Below, one piece after another: positions 18,933 to 26,919 of a DNA stretch of 64,000 bases. The stretch is from Muribaculaceae bacterium (GTDB lineage: Bacteria; Bacillota; Clostridia; Lachnospirales; Lachnospiraceae). Under the pieces are notes generated by a model. The model did no database searches and was not told where the DNA came from. It saw only the letters and a program-made list of their open reading frames with translations. A program made the position numbers and the translations under genes. Where the stretch lies: contig JAMPCA010000002.1 of NCBI GenBank assembly GCA_023666425.1, positions 186,001-250,000 of the forward strand, given 5' to 3'. Numbering within the stretch: the first letter of the stretch is position 1; each line of letters opens with the position of its first letter.

Positions 18933-21900
18933 TTAAAGATACAATTTTTCGAACTCACCGAGGGGAAGCGGGCGGTTGCACAGATAGCCCTGCCCGCAGG
19001 TAAAGCCTCCTTTTGTCAGATACTCCGCCTGCGCCTTTGTCTCCACGCCCTCGATGATGATCTCCTTCCCCAGAATGCGCACCATCCGCCCGATTTCATA
19101 AAGCAGGGAGAGCTTGCGCTCGCTCATGTCCTTGTTGATGAAGCTCTTGTCGATCTTTACCACGTCCGCCGCAATGTCCGCCAGCATGGAAAGAGAGGAA
19201 TATCCTGTTCCAAAATCGTCGATGGCGACGCGAAAGCCCATCTCATGCAGCTTGTCCACACACCGCTGCAGCGTACCAATATTTTTGACCAGGACGCCCT
19301 CCGTCACTTCGATCTCTACATTTGCAGGAGATACATTGTATTTTGCAAGGATGTGGGAAACCCTCCCCAAAAATTCCTCCCCGTCCCCGCCGAAATGCCT
19401 TCCCGAAAAATTCGTGGAGACTACGAGCTTTCTGCGCTTCTGCTTTTTCCAGCGGTCCATCGTCCGAAGAAGCTCTTCAAAGATATAAAAATCCAGCTCC
19501 GTGATATAGCCGATCTTTTCCAGCGAGTCGATGAACACCGCCGGGGCAAGCACCGTGCCGTCCGGCCTCTTCCAGCGGGCCAGCGCCTCCGCACCGTATA
19601 CCCTGCCGTCCTTTAAGTGGAATTTGGGCTGTAAATATACCTGAAAATCATCCCGGTACAGCGCCTCGAAGAATTCTCCAACCACCTGCTGCTCCTCCAG
19701 CCTCTGGAGTCTCAGCTTCGGCTCAAAAAGCACAACGTCGCGAATCCCGGCATTTTTGGCGTGCTTCCACGCAAGGTTCGCGTTCTCAATGGCATTCTCA
19801 AGATGCGCATGCCTCGTGTCCTCCACAATATAAATCCCGGCCGTGATCCCCATTCCGCTGTTGGGGTACTGGTGATTGAGCATATTCAGAAAACGCTGGT
19901 TGCGCCCCCTGATGTGCTCCATCAGCGCCTCCCGGCTGTCATCCTCCAGCAGAAAGAGGAAAAAATCAGAATACAGACGCGACCCGGCCATAAAATAGCT
20001 CTGCTGCATCACATCAGAGACAAGCATTTTCAGAATACCGTCCCCCACCTTGTGCCCGTAATTCTCATTGACGTAGCCGAAACTGTTGATATCGAAATAC
20101 TCGAACGCGTAGATTTTATCTTCCTTCGCCTCCGCCAGTATGTGGTAAGCCCTCTGCTTGAACGGCTCCAGATTGTACAGCCCTGTGAGCTGATCCCTCT
20201 TCTGGATATACTGGATCTGCGCCCTGCTCTCGTCCACCTGATAGCGCAGGGATACAAACACGGAGATCGTCCGCGTCAGCTCCTGGAGCATGTCCAGTTC
20301 TTCCTCCTGCCACTCCCTCTTGGAATTCAGCGACTCAAACAGCATCTCTCCCGTGTGATCCCCAATAAAATCGAACTTGACCACCACCGCACAAAAATCT
20401 TCCTCCGGATCGAGCTTTTTTACACTCTTTATGTAGCTCGCCTTCTCGTGGCGGGCGATGAGCTGTTCGCTGGTGAAAATCGTGTAGGCTCCCGCCGTGA
20501 GCTCCCGAATGTGGGGACTTGACAGGGGAATCACGCTCTTTTCATAGAATTCGTAGTTTTTGCCGTAATAGTTGGTTAAAACTGCCTCGTTCCCCTCTTC
20601 CCGGTTCTCCAAAAGCAGGACAAGGTCAAGGCCGTAGCGTTCCGCGATGCGCCTCAGAAGCATATTGAGCGAGCCGTCAAGGTTTCTGGCGTGAGCCATC
20701 AGGCTGACCGCAAAATTTAAAAACTCCTGATTCTCGCGGCTCATAATCCCCCGCTTCTCGATGCTCCGGTTGCCGCTCTTGATCGGCCCCACATCGGAAA
20801 CCTTCGCCAGCTCGTAGCCGTTCTTTCCACCCTGCTTTGCCCGGTACATGGCGTGATCCGCCTTCTCAAAGAGTGAGCTGTAGCTGTTGCCGTCAGCGCC
20901 GTACATCGACAGACCCACGCTGACCGAGATATGGTAGCTGACCGAGTCGCCGGTATAATCCTTTGAAACGCTCTGGCAGAGACGCTCCGCTTTTTCCTCC
21001 GCCTTTTCCTGCGTCGTATCCTTCATCAGCACAAGGAACTCGTCTCCCCCCACTCTTCCCACAATATCATTCATCCGAAACTGGGAACGGATCATGGACG
21101 TCACATCTGTAATCACCGTATCTCCGAAGGTATGCCCAAACGTATCGTTAATTCCCTTAAAATTGTCAATGTCGATCAAAAACATGGCGTGGGTGCCGGA
21201 GGGACTGCTCTCTAAAAAGGACGTAATCTCCCTCTGCACCTCCACTTTATTCAGAAGCTTTGTCAGCGGATCGCGCTTTACCTCCTCCTGTAAAAGCTTG
21301 TCCACATGAATATTGAAGCTTCGCCCAATGACCCTTACGATATTTCCGTCCTCGTCGGGCACACTCTTGTAAAAGGTGCGGAACCACAGATACTTCGGCT
21401 CCTTCCCGCTGGTGCCCGCATTAAACCTGGTGTCGATGCTTCCGGATTTCTCTGTCCGGGAGGCCTCCCCAAGCGCCTGCAAAAACGGCTCCCGGTCCAT
21501 GGGATGCAGCAAAAGCGCCTCCTCCTCCAGCGGATAGTAAGCGTCGTCCTGCTCATAATTTCCGCAAATCTCCATCAGCCGGGAGGAACGCAGAATCCGC
21601 TGTCCTTTCACATCTAAATCGAAAGGAAACTCATGGGAGAGCTTCTCCATCATCTCATATCTCTGCTGCAGAATAAGCGTCTCACGCTCTGTCTTTTTTT
21701 GCTGTTCAAGATCCAATAGCACGACCGTCCGGCGGCCGTCAGCGGCCGCGCCGCAGCGAAGCTCCACCCAGCGGCTCTCCTTTTCCCCGGTCAAAAGCCG
21801 TGCCTCGCAGACCGCCACCGCCTGCCCTGCCCGCGCAAGCGTCTCACAGATCTGTTCTCTGTCACTCTCTAAAAAAAGCCCGCAAAATTCCTGATCCTCC

Positions 21901-22025
21901 GGCAGCTCTTCCACCCCAAGCAGGCGGCAGAATTCTCTGTTTCCCTGCACAATGCGCCACGCATCCTGTTCTACGACAGACGCCGCCACCGGAAGGCTGT
22001 CCCCTGTCCAATCTGCACCTCTCAT
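18933..22025 (-). CDS. PAS-GGDEF-GAF-GGDEF(degenerate)-EAL cyclic-di-GMP protein
   Basis: A 1030-residue cytoplasmic protein with no membrane segment. Order: two PAS-like segments (about 15-110 and 125-245), an intact GGDEF domain (about 250-410, GGDEF at 326-330, with an RxxD inhibitory site RMND at 317-320), a GAF-like domain (about 430-600), a second GGDEF fold whose signature is lost (SRLYSDFF near 682), and an EAL domain (about 775-1028) with EALARW at 813, IEVTEG, DDFGTGYSS at 936, VKIDKSF and IEGVET. It should be able both to make and to break cyclic-di-GMP; net direction is not predictable. Likely links to motility, given nearby chemotaxis genes. Confidence 0.92.
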   Translation of the reverse strand: MRGADWTGDSLPVAASVVEQDAWRIVQGNREFCRLLGVEELPEDQEFCGLFLESDREQICETLARAGQAVAVCEARLLTGEKESRWVELRCGAAADGRRTVVLLDLEQQKKTERETLILQQRYEMMEKLSHEFPFDLDVKGQRILRSSRLMEICGNYEQDDAYYPLEEEALLLHPMDREPFLQALGEASRTEKSGSIDTRFNAGTSGKEPKYLWFRTFYKSVPDEDGNIVRVIGRSFNIHVDKLLQEEVKRDPLTKLLNKVEVQREITSFLESSPSGTHAMFLIDIDNFKGINDTFGHTFGDTVITDVTSMIRSQFRMNDIVGRVGGDEFLVLMKDTTQEKAEEKAERLCQSVSKDYTGDSVSYHISVSVGLSMYGADGNSYSSLFEKADHAMYRAKQGGKNGYELAKVSDVGPIKSGNRSIEKRGIMSRENQEFLNFAVSLMAHARNLDGSLNMLLRRIAERYGLDLVLLLENREEGNEAVLTNYYGKNYEFYEKSVIPLSSPHIRELTAGAYTIFTSEQLIARHEKASYIKSVKKLDPEEDFCAVVVKFDFIGDHTGEMLFESLNSKREWQEEELDMLQELTRTISVFVSLRYQVDESRAQIQYIQKRDQLTGLYNLEPFKQRAYHILAEAKEDKIYAFEYFDINSFGYVNENYGHKVGDGILKMLVSDVMQQSYFMAGSRLYSDFFLFLLEDDSREALMEHIRGRNQRFLNMLNHQYPNSGMGITAGIYIVEDTRHAHLENAIENANLAWKHAKNAGIRDVVLFEPKLRLQRLEEQQVVGEFFEALYRDDFQVYLQPKFHLKDGRVYGAEALARWKRPDGTVLAPAVFIDSLEKIGYITELDFYIFEELLRTMDRWKKQKRRKLVVSTNFSGRHFGGDGEEFLGRVSHILAKYNVSPANVEIEVTEGVLVKNIGTLQRCVDKLHEMGFRVAIDDFGTGYSSLSMLADIAADVVKIDKSFINKDMSERKLSLLYEIGRMVRILGKEIIIEGVETKAQAEYLTKGGFTCGQGYLCNRPLPLGEFEKLYL

Positions 22026-22060
22026 AAATAATCCCCTCTAAAAACGAAAATGATATACTG

Positions 22061-22089
22061 ATTATATCACTTTCTTTTAATTTTTCCAA
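22061..22089 (-). promoter_or_regulatory. sigma-A promoter of the GGDEF/EAL gene
   Basis: TTGGAA, a 17-base spacer and TATAAT on the minus strand, about 36 bases before the ATG. Confidence 0.7.
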
Positions 22090-22107
22090 TATTTCACAGG
22101 TTTCTTC

Positions 22108-22136
22108 TTGAAATATCGTTTATTTCATGTTTTAAT
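22108..22136 (+). promoter_or_regulatory. candidate sigma-A promoter of the ABC-F gene
   Basis: TTGAAA, a 17-base spacer and TTTAAT. It sits back to back with the divergent GGDEF/EAL promoter, the two -35 boxes about 19 bases apart. Confidence 0.5.
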
Positions 22137-22174
22137 AGCTTTGTTACAAATTTACAGAGATACGAGGTTACACA

Positions 22175-23815
22175 ATGATTAGTGCAAATAATATCACTCT
22201 GCGCCTTGGAAAAAAGGCCTTGTTTGAAGATGTCAACATCAAATTTACCGAGGGAAACTGCTATGGCTTAATTGGCGCCAACGGCGCCGGGAAGTCCACT
22301 TTTCTTAAAATCCTCTCGGGACAGCTCGAACCCACCAGTGGCGAGATTGCCATTACGCCGGGACAGCGGCTCTCCTTTTTACAGCAGGATCATTTCAGAT
22401 ACGATGAATTCACAGTCCTGGACACGGTCATCATGGGCAATCAGCGGCTGTATGACATTATGAAGGAAAAGGACGCGATTTATATGAAGGAGGACTTTTC
22501 CGACGAAGACGGCATAAGAGCCAGTGAGCTGGAGGCGGAATTTGCCGACATGGACGGCTGGAACGCAGAGTCCGACGCGGCGACGCTCCTGAACGGTCTG
22601 GGAGTCCCCTCCGAGGATCATTACCAGACCATGGCGAATCTGCCCGGCTCTGTAAAGGTCAAGATTCTTCTCGCCCAGGCGCTCTTCGGAAGCCCGGACA
22701 TCCTGCTGTTGGACGAGCCGACCAACCATCTGGATCTGGACGCCATCGCATGGCTGGAGGAATTTCTGATCAACTTTGAGAACACAGTGATCGTCGTTTC
22801 CCACGACCGCTATTTTCTGAATAAGGTCTGCACGAATATCGCGGACATGGACTACGGCAAAATCCAGCTCTACGCCGGAAACTATGATTTCTGGTACGAA
22901 TCCAGCCAGCTTCTGGTTCGCCAGATGAAGGAGGCCAACAAGAAAAAAGAGGAGAAGATCAAGGAGCTGCAGGAATTTATCTCCCGTTTCTCCGCCAACG
23001 CCAGCAAATCCAAGCAGGCGACAAGCCGCAAGCGCGCGCTGGAAAAAATCCAGCTGGACGAGATCCGCCCCAGCAGCCGCAAGTATCCCTATATTGACTT
23101 CCGCCCCAACCGTGAGATTGGCAACGAGGTGCTGACGGTGGAGGGAATCTCCAAGACCATCGACGGCGTAAAGATTCTTGACAATATCTCCTTTATCGTC
23201 GGCCATGATGACAAGATTGCCTTTGTCGGCGGCAACGAATTCGCCAAGACGACGCTCTTTAAGATTCTCATGGGAGAACTGGAGCCGGATACAGGCACCT
23301 ACAAATGGGGTGTGACCACGAGCCAGTCCTACTTCCCCAAGGACAACACCGCGATCTTTGACACCGACGATGTGATCGTGGACTGGCTGACCCAGTATTC
23401 TGAGATTAAGGACGCTACCTATGTCCGGGGCTTCCTCGGCCGGATGCTCTTTGCCGGGGAGGACGGCGTCAAGAAGATGCGGGTGCTCTCGGGAGGGGAG
23501 AAGGTGCGCGTCCTTCTCTCCCGCATGATGATCATGGGGAGCAATGTACTGCTCTTTGACGAGCCCACCGACCATCTGGACATGGAGGCCATCACTGCAT
23601 TAAATAACGGTATGATGAAATTCCCCGGTGTGATTCTGTTTGCCTGCCGGGATCATCAGGTTGTCCAGACTACCGCGAACCGGATCATTGAGATTCTGCC
23701 GGAGGGTACGATGATCGACAAGATCTCCACCTACGACGAATATCTGGAGAGCGACGTTATGGCGAGAAAGCGCCAGGTCTACAATACCTCCGCAGAGGAG
23801 GAGGACGACGATTAA
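22175..23815 (+). CDS. ABC-F family ATPase (YkpA/YbiT-like)
   Basis: A 546-residue soluble protein with two nucleotide-binding domains and no membrane segments, as in ribosome-associated ABC-F factors. Domain 1 has Walker A GANGAGKST and Walker B LLLDEPTNHLD but a weak signature (LPGSVKVK in place of LSGGxxx). Domain 2 has a strong signature LSGGEKVRVLL and DEPTDHLD, but its Walker A is altered (GGNEFAKTT). The linker between (about 240-300) is charged and helical. The KWGVTTSQSYFPKDN segment is characteristic of the YkpA/YbiT subgroup as I recall it. Not obviously an antibiotic-resistance type; housekeeping translation factor is more likely. Confidence 0.85.
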   Translation: MISANNITLRLGKKALFEDVNIKFTEGNCYGLIGANGAGKSTFLKILSGQLEPTSGEIAITPGQRLSFLQQDHFRYDEFTVLDTVIMGNQRLYDIMKEKDAIYMKEDFSDEDGIRASELEAEFADMDGWNAESDAATLLNGLGVPSEDHYQTMANLPGSVKVKILLAQALFGSPDILLLDEPTNHLDLDAIAWLEEFLINFENTVIVVSHDRYFLNKVCTNIADMDYGKIQLYAGNYDFWYESSQLLVRQMKEANKKKEEKIKELQEFISRFSANASKSKQATSRKRALEKIQLDEIRPSSRKYPYIDFRPNREIGNEVLTVEGISKTIDGVKILDNISFIVGHDDKIAFVGGNEFAKTTLFKILMGELEPDTGTYKWGVTTSQSYFPKDNTAIFDTDDVIVDWLTQYSEIKDATYVRGFLGRMLFAGEDGVKKMRVLSGGEKVRVLLSRMMIMGSNVLLFDEPTDHLDMEAITALNNGMMKFPGVILFACRDHQVVQTTANRIIEILPEGTMIDKISTYDEYLESDVMARKRQVYNTSAEEEDDD

Positions 23816-23833
23816 GGTCTGCCTCTCATAACG

Positions 23834-23865
23834 AAAAAAGACGCCGGAAAACCGACGTCTTTTTT
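23834..23865. terminator. bidirectional terminator between ABC-F and FliD-like genes
   Basis: A 14-bp stem with a 4-base loop, flanked by A and T runs on both sides, lies between two convergent genes. One position is C/A on the + strand and G-U on the minus strand, so it fits the minus strand slightly better. Confidence 0.85.
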
Positions 23866-23897
23866 ACGTTCAAATATTATGAAGGAACATTCAAAAA

Positions 23898-24662
23898 TCA
23901 GATATAATCTGTAAAAATGCTGCCGCTATTGTAATTATAGCTGTACGAGCCGCCGCTTCCATAGGTATTGGATTTCGCGGCCTCTGCCTGCGCATAAGAG
24001 TCTATCATCGAGGACTGGGTAGCCACTCCGTATGCGTAGGAACCCGTCCCCTGAAACAGCGCCTGCACCTTCGCCATATCGGAATTCAGAAAGGTCTCTT
24101 TGTCGATGGAGAGCTTTCCATTTTTGGAATCCACCGTGATACCAATCTTTGAGAGAGTGCTCTCGTGATTTGCGGTGGCGCTCTTCATAGAAGAAAGGCT
24201 GCGGCTGATCTGCGACACATCCGACCCACCTGCATGGGAGAGCAGGGAATTGTACTCTTCCACAAATTCGCTCACCTTACTGTAAATCTTGTCTGCATCG
24301 TAATTCCCGTCGGAATCCTTCGCAAACACCTTGTTGTTCGAGCGTGTGTAAAGTTCCTTCGCAGTCGCCGTCAGGCTCTCGGAGGCATCCTCAATATTCG
24401 CCAGTGTCTTTGCGGAATCCCTGGAAGTCGAGGCGGATGTCTTCTGGTAGATATCGTCCGCCGTCCTGCTCTTACTACTCTTCGCCGAAGTATCGGAATC
24501 CAGATTAAAATAGGACTTCATCAGCTTAAAATAAGAGCCGCTGCGGATCGTCGCATAATCGCTGTAGTTGATGCCCAAAAGATCCGTCGTCCCGCCGGAG
24601 CTTCCCCCGAGACTGGAAAACAATGTGCTGATCGATGACGAATCATACCCTGAAATCTTCAT
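23898..24662 (-). CDS. FliD-like flagellar protein, short, function uncertain
   Basis: A 254-residue protein without signal peptide or membrane helix, rich in Ser, Lys, Asp and Tyr with almost no Cys, as in exported flagellar axial proteins. Residues about 170-220 (SKIGITVDSKNGKLSIDKETFLNSDMAKVQALFQG) resemble the C-terminal part of the filament cap FliD, where a GKL-D pattern and a VxxLF end are typical. The C-terminus is a Gly/Ser/Tyr-rich tail. A near-consensus sigma-28 promoter lies 91-117 bases upstream, which supports a flagellar role. It lacks the large middle domains of FliD, so it is not a normal cap. Assignment rests on weak similarity plus the promoter. Confidence 0.6.
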   Translation of the reverse strand: MKISGYDSSSISTLFSSLGGSSGGTTDLLGINYSDYATIRSGSYFKLMKSYFNLDSDTSAKSSKSRTADDIYQKTSASTSRDSAKTLANIEDASESLTATAKELYTRSNNKVFAKDSDGNYDADKIYSKVSEFVEEYNSLLSHAGGSDVSQISRSLSSMKSATANHESTLSKIGITVDSKNGKLSIDKETFLNSDMAKVQALFQGTGSYAYGVATQSSMIDSYAQAEAAKSNTYGSGGSYSYNYNSGSIFTDYI

Positions 24663-24752
24663 ATTCTCACACTCCTTGCAGATTGCAGCAGACCTCCGGT
24701 TCTGCCGGAGGTACTATTGCATAAAATACCCATCCGTGGTTATCTGTTTTGT

Positions 24753-24779
24753 TTATCGGCAGAATCCTCTGTTTCTTAA
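24753..24779 (-). promoter_or_regulatory. sigma-28 (SigD/FliA) type promoter
   Basis: On the minus strand TTAA, a 15-base spacer and GCCGATAA, against the known consensus TAAA-N15-GCCGATAW. The -10 box is perfect. It faces the FliD-like gene. A short GC-rich hairpin at 24692-24712 lies in the resulting leader. Confidence 0.72.
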
Positions 24780-24824
24780 CCCCTGCATCCGGATTTCTAT
24801 CATAATTGCAGACACGCGCCAGAA

Positions 24825-25496
24825 TCAGTCTTCTATCTGCCAGTCAATGGGCTCCTGCCCGTGTTCCTGCAAAAAGGCGTTTGCCTGACTGAAATGCTTA
24901 CAGCCAAAGAAGCCGCGGTATGCAGACAGCGGACTGGGGTGGGGCGCCTTCAAAATCAGATGTCCGGGATTCGTCAGCATGGGGATCTTACTCTGGGCCG
25001 GGCGTCCCCAGAGCATATACACCAGCGGGCGCTCCTGCGCGTTCACCGCCTGAATGATTGCATCCGTAAACTGCTCCCAGCCGTGTCCCTGGTGGGAATT
25101 CGCCTGATGCGCCCGCACGGTCAGCACGGTGTTCAAAAGCAGCACCCCCTGATCCGCCCACTTTTTCAGGTAGCCGTTGTGCGGAATCTCACAGCCCAGA
25201 TCGTCATGCAGCTCCTGATAAATATTCTGCAGCGAGGGCGGAATCTCCTTTTGATCCCTCGGCACGGAAAAAGAAAGTCCGTGCGCCTGATTCACATTGT
25301 GATACGGATCCTGCCCCAAAATTAAAACCTTCACTTTATTCAGCGGTGTGAAATGCATCGCATTAAAGATATCCTCCGCCGGAGGATAGACCACAGTTTT
25401 ACTGTATTCACTCTTTACAAACTGATAGAGCTCACGGTAATAAGGCTTTTTGAATTCCGGTGCCATTGCCTGCGCCCAGTCGTCTGTCAACATCAT
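24825..25496 (-). CDS. ung: uracil-DNA glycosylase
   Basis: A 223-residue family 1 enzyme removing uracil from DNA. Seen: the catalytic GQDPYHN (Asp water-activating loop) near residue 65, SFSVP, LLLNTVLTVR, and the minor-groove loop HPSPLSAYRGFFGC near 188. The frame is open for 46 more codons, but that stretch overlaps the hisF end and has no family match; the paired ATG at 25496 follows AAGGAGG and gives normal length. It follows hisF by 25 bases and appears to be the last gene of a run with hisH and hisF. Confidence 0.95.
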   Translation of the reverse strand: MMLTDDWAQAMAPEFKKPYYRELYQFVKSEYSKTVVYPPAEDIFNAMHFTPLNKVKVLILGQDPYHNVNQAHGLSFSVPRDQKEIPPSLQNIYQELHDDLGCEIPHNGYLKKWADQGVLLLNTVLTVRAHQANSHQGHGWEQFTDAIIQAVNAQERPLVYMLWGRPAQSKIPMLTNPGHLILKAPHPSPLSAYRGFFGCKHFSQANAFLQEHGQEPIDWQIED

Positions 25497-25521
25497 TTGT
25501 AATTCCTCCTTCACGGAAACG

Positions 25522-26292
25522 CTAACCGCAATTTCTCCGTACCGGTACTCCACGCCCGGAAAGATAATCCTTAAGCTCCATAATCTCCATCTCTTTGTAA
25601 TGGAAAAGAGAAGCCGCCAGGGCGGCATCCGCATGTCCCTCCGTCAGTGCATCGTAAAAATGCTCCATCGTCCCGGCTCCGCCGGATGCAATCACCGGGA
25701 CAGATACACTGTCCGCAATTTTTCTGGTCAGCTCCACATCATATCCGGCCTTCGTACCGTCACAGTCCATGCTGGTCAAAAGAATCTCTCCTGCTCCGAG
25801 CCGGTTTGCCTCCACTGCCCATTCCACAGCGTCCAGTCCGGTGTCGATCCTTCCGCCGTTCTTATATACATTCCAGCCGCTGCCGTCCGCACGCCGCCGC
25901 GCGTCGATGGCTACCACGACACACTGGCTTCCAAACTTATCCGCCGCATCCCCAATCAGCGACGGATTGTTGATGGCGGCAGAATTGATGGAAATTTTGT
26001 CCGCGCCCTCCCGCAGGAGTTCCTTAAAATCCCCAACCGTGCGGATTCCGCCTCCCACTGTGAATGGAATAAACACCTTTTCAGCTACACAGCGCACCAT
26101 ATCCACCACTGTTTTCCTCTGGTCGCTGGAAGCCGTAATGTCAAGAAATACAATCTCGTCCGCGCCCGCCTTGTCATATGCTGCGGCCACCTCCACCGGA
26201 TCTCCGGCGTCCCGCAAATTCACAAAATTGATTCCCTTTACTACCCGTCCGTCCTTCACATCCAGACACGGAATAATCCTTTTGGTAAACAA
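25522..26292 (-). CDS. hisF: imidazole glycerol phosphate synthase, cyclase subunit
   Basis: A 256-residue TIM barrel that uses ammonia from HisH to make imidazole glycerol phosphate and AICAR in histidine synthesis. The catalytic Asp residues are seen in [13 protein letters not shown] near 11 and VVVAIDAR near 130. The start codon is TTG, placed seven bases after AGGAGG; no suitable ATG exists. The ribosome site overlaps the end of hisH, 11 bases upstream, so the two subunits are coupled. No other his genes lie in the window. Confidence 0.95.
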   Translation of the reverse strand: MFTKRIIPCLDVKDGRVVKGINFVNLRDAGDPVEVAAAYDKAGADEIVFLDITASSDQRKTVVDMVRCVAEKVFIPFTVGGGIRTVGDFKELLREGADKISINSAAINNPSLIGDAADKFGSQCVVVAIDARRRADGSGWNVYKNGGRIDTGLDAVEWAVEANRLGAGEILLTSMDCDGTKAGYDVELTRKIADSVSVPVIASGGAGTMEHFYDALTEGHADAALAASLFHYKEMEIMELKDYLSGRGVPVRRNCG

Positions 26293-26303
26293 TTTCCTAC
26301 CTC

Positions 26304-26906
26304 CTACAGCGCTGCAAAATTTGAAAGGATTGCAAGTCCCACCGCACCGCTTTTTTCCGGGTGAAACTGGCAGGCAAAGATATTGCGGTACTCCACGGAT
26401 GCATGGATATGCGCGCTGTAACCGGTCGAAGCGGTAACGATCTCCTCCGCCGCCTTTAAAAAGTAGGAATGCACAAAATATACATAGGGATCCTCCCCGA
26501 TTCCTGCAAAAAGGCGTCCCTCATTCTGAAGCGTTAAGGAATTCCAGCCAATATGGGGAATCTTAAGTCCCTTTGCATCCGGAATCCGCAGAATTTTCCC
26601 GTCCAGGATATGCAGACCCTCTATGCCCGGGCTCTCCTCGCTGCTCTCAAAGAGGAGCTGCAGACCGAGACAGATCCCGAGGAAGGGCTTCCCCTCCGCC
26701 GTCACCTCCCGGATCACTTTATCGAGCTCGAAGCGCTTAAGATTCGCCATCGCGTCCCCGAAAGCTCCCACGCCGGGCAGGATCACGCGGTCCGCCGCCT
26801 CAATCTCACGAAAATCCCGGGTGATCACACACTCCTCCCCGAGAAAAAGAAGCGCGTGTTCCACACTCTTTAGATTCCCTGCATTGTAGTCAATAATTGC
26901 AATCAT
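26304..26906 (-). CDS. hisH: imidazole glycerol phosphate synthase, glutaminase subunit
   Basis: A 200-residue class I glutamine amidotransferase supplying ammonia to HisF. Seen: [14 protein letters not shown] at the start, the oxyanion strand [10 protein letters not shown], the nucleophile in [10 protein letters not shown] near 78, and the His-Glu pair in FHPEKSG near 180. The ATG at 26906 has AGGAG ten bases before it; the longer frame upstream overlaps the end of the preceding gene and adds unrelated sequence. It follows the lysine-rich membrane protein gene by 13 bases. Confidence 0.94.
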   Translation of the reverse strand: MIAIIDYNAGNLKSVEHALLFLGEECVITRDFREIEAADRVILPGVGAFGDAMANLKRFELDKVIREVTAEGKPFLGICLGLQLLFESSEESPGIEGLHILDGKILRIPDAKGLKIPHIGWNSLTLQNEGRLFAGIGEDPYVYFVHSYFLKAAEEIVTASTGYSAHIHASVEYRNIFACQFHPEKSGAVGLAILSNFAAL

Positions 26907-26919
26907 TCTGTGACGTCTC

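Noticed and set aside
22379-23575. 398-codon minus-strand frame opposite the ABC-F gene
   Set aside because: Antisense shadow of a clearly coding gene; no motif or start signal.
22175-23815. Antibiotic-resistance ABC-F
   Set aside because: Sequence features fit the housekeeping YkpA/YbiT type, and there is no leader peptide or resistance gene nearby.
24692-24712. GC-rich hairpin between ung and the FliD-like gene as a terminator of ung
   Set aside because: There is no T run on the minus strand and it lies downstream of the sigma-28 start site, so it would stop the FliD-like transcript; left as an unexplained leader hairpin.
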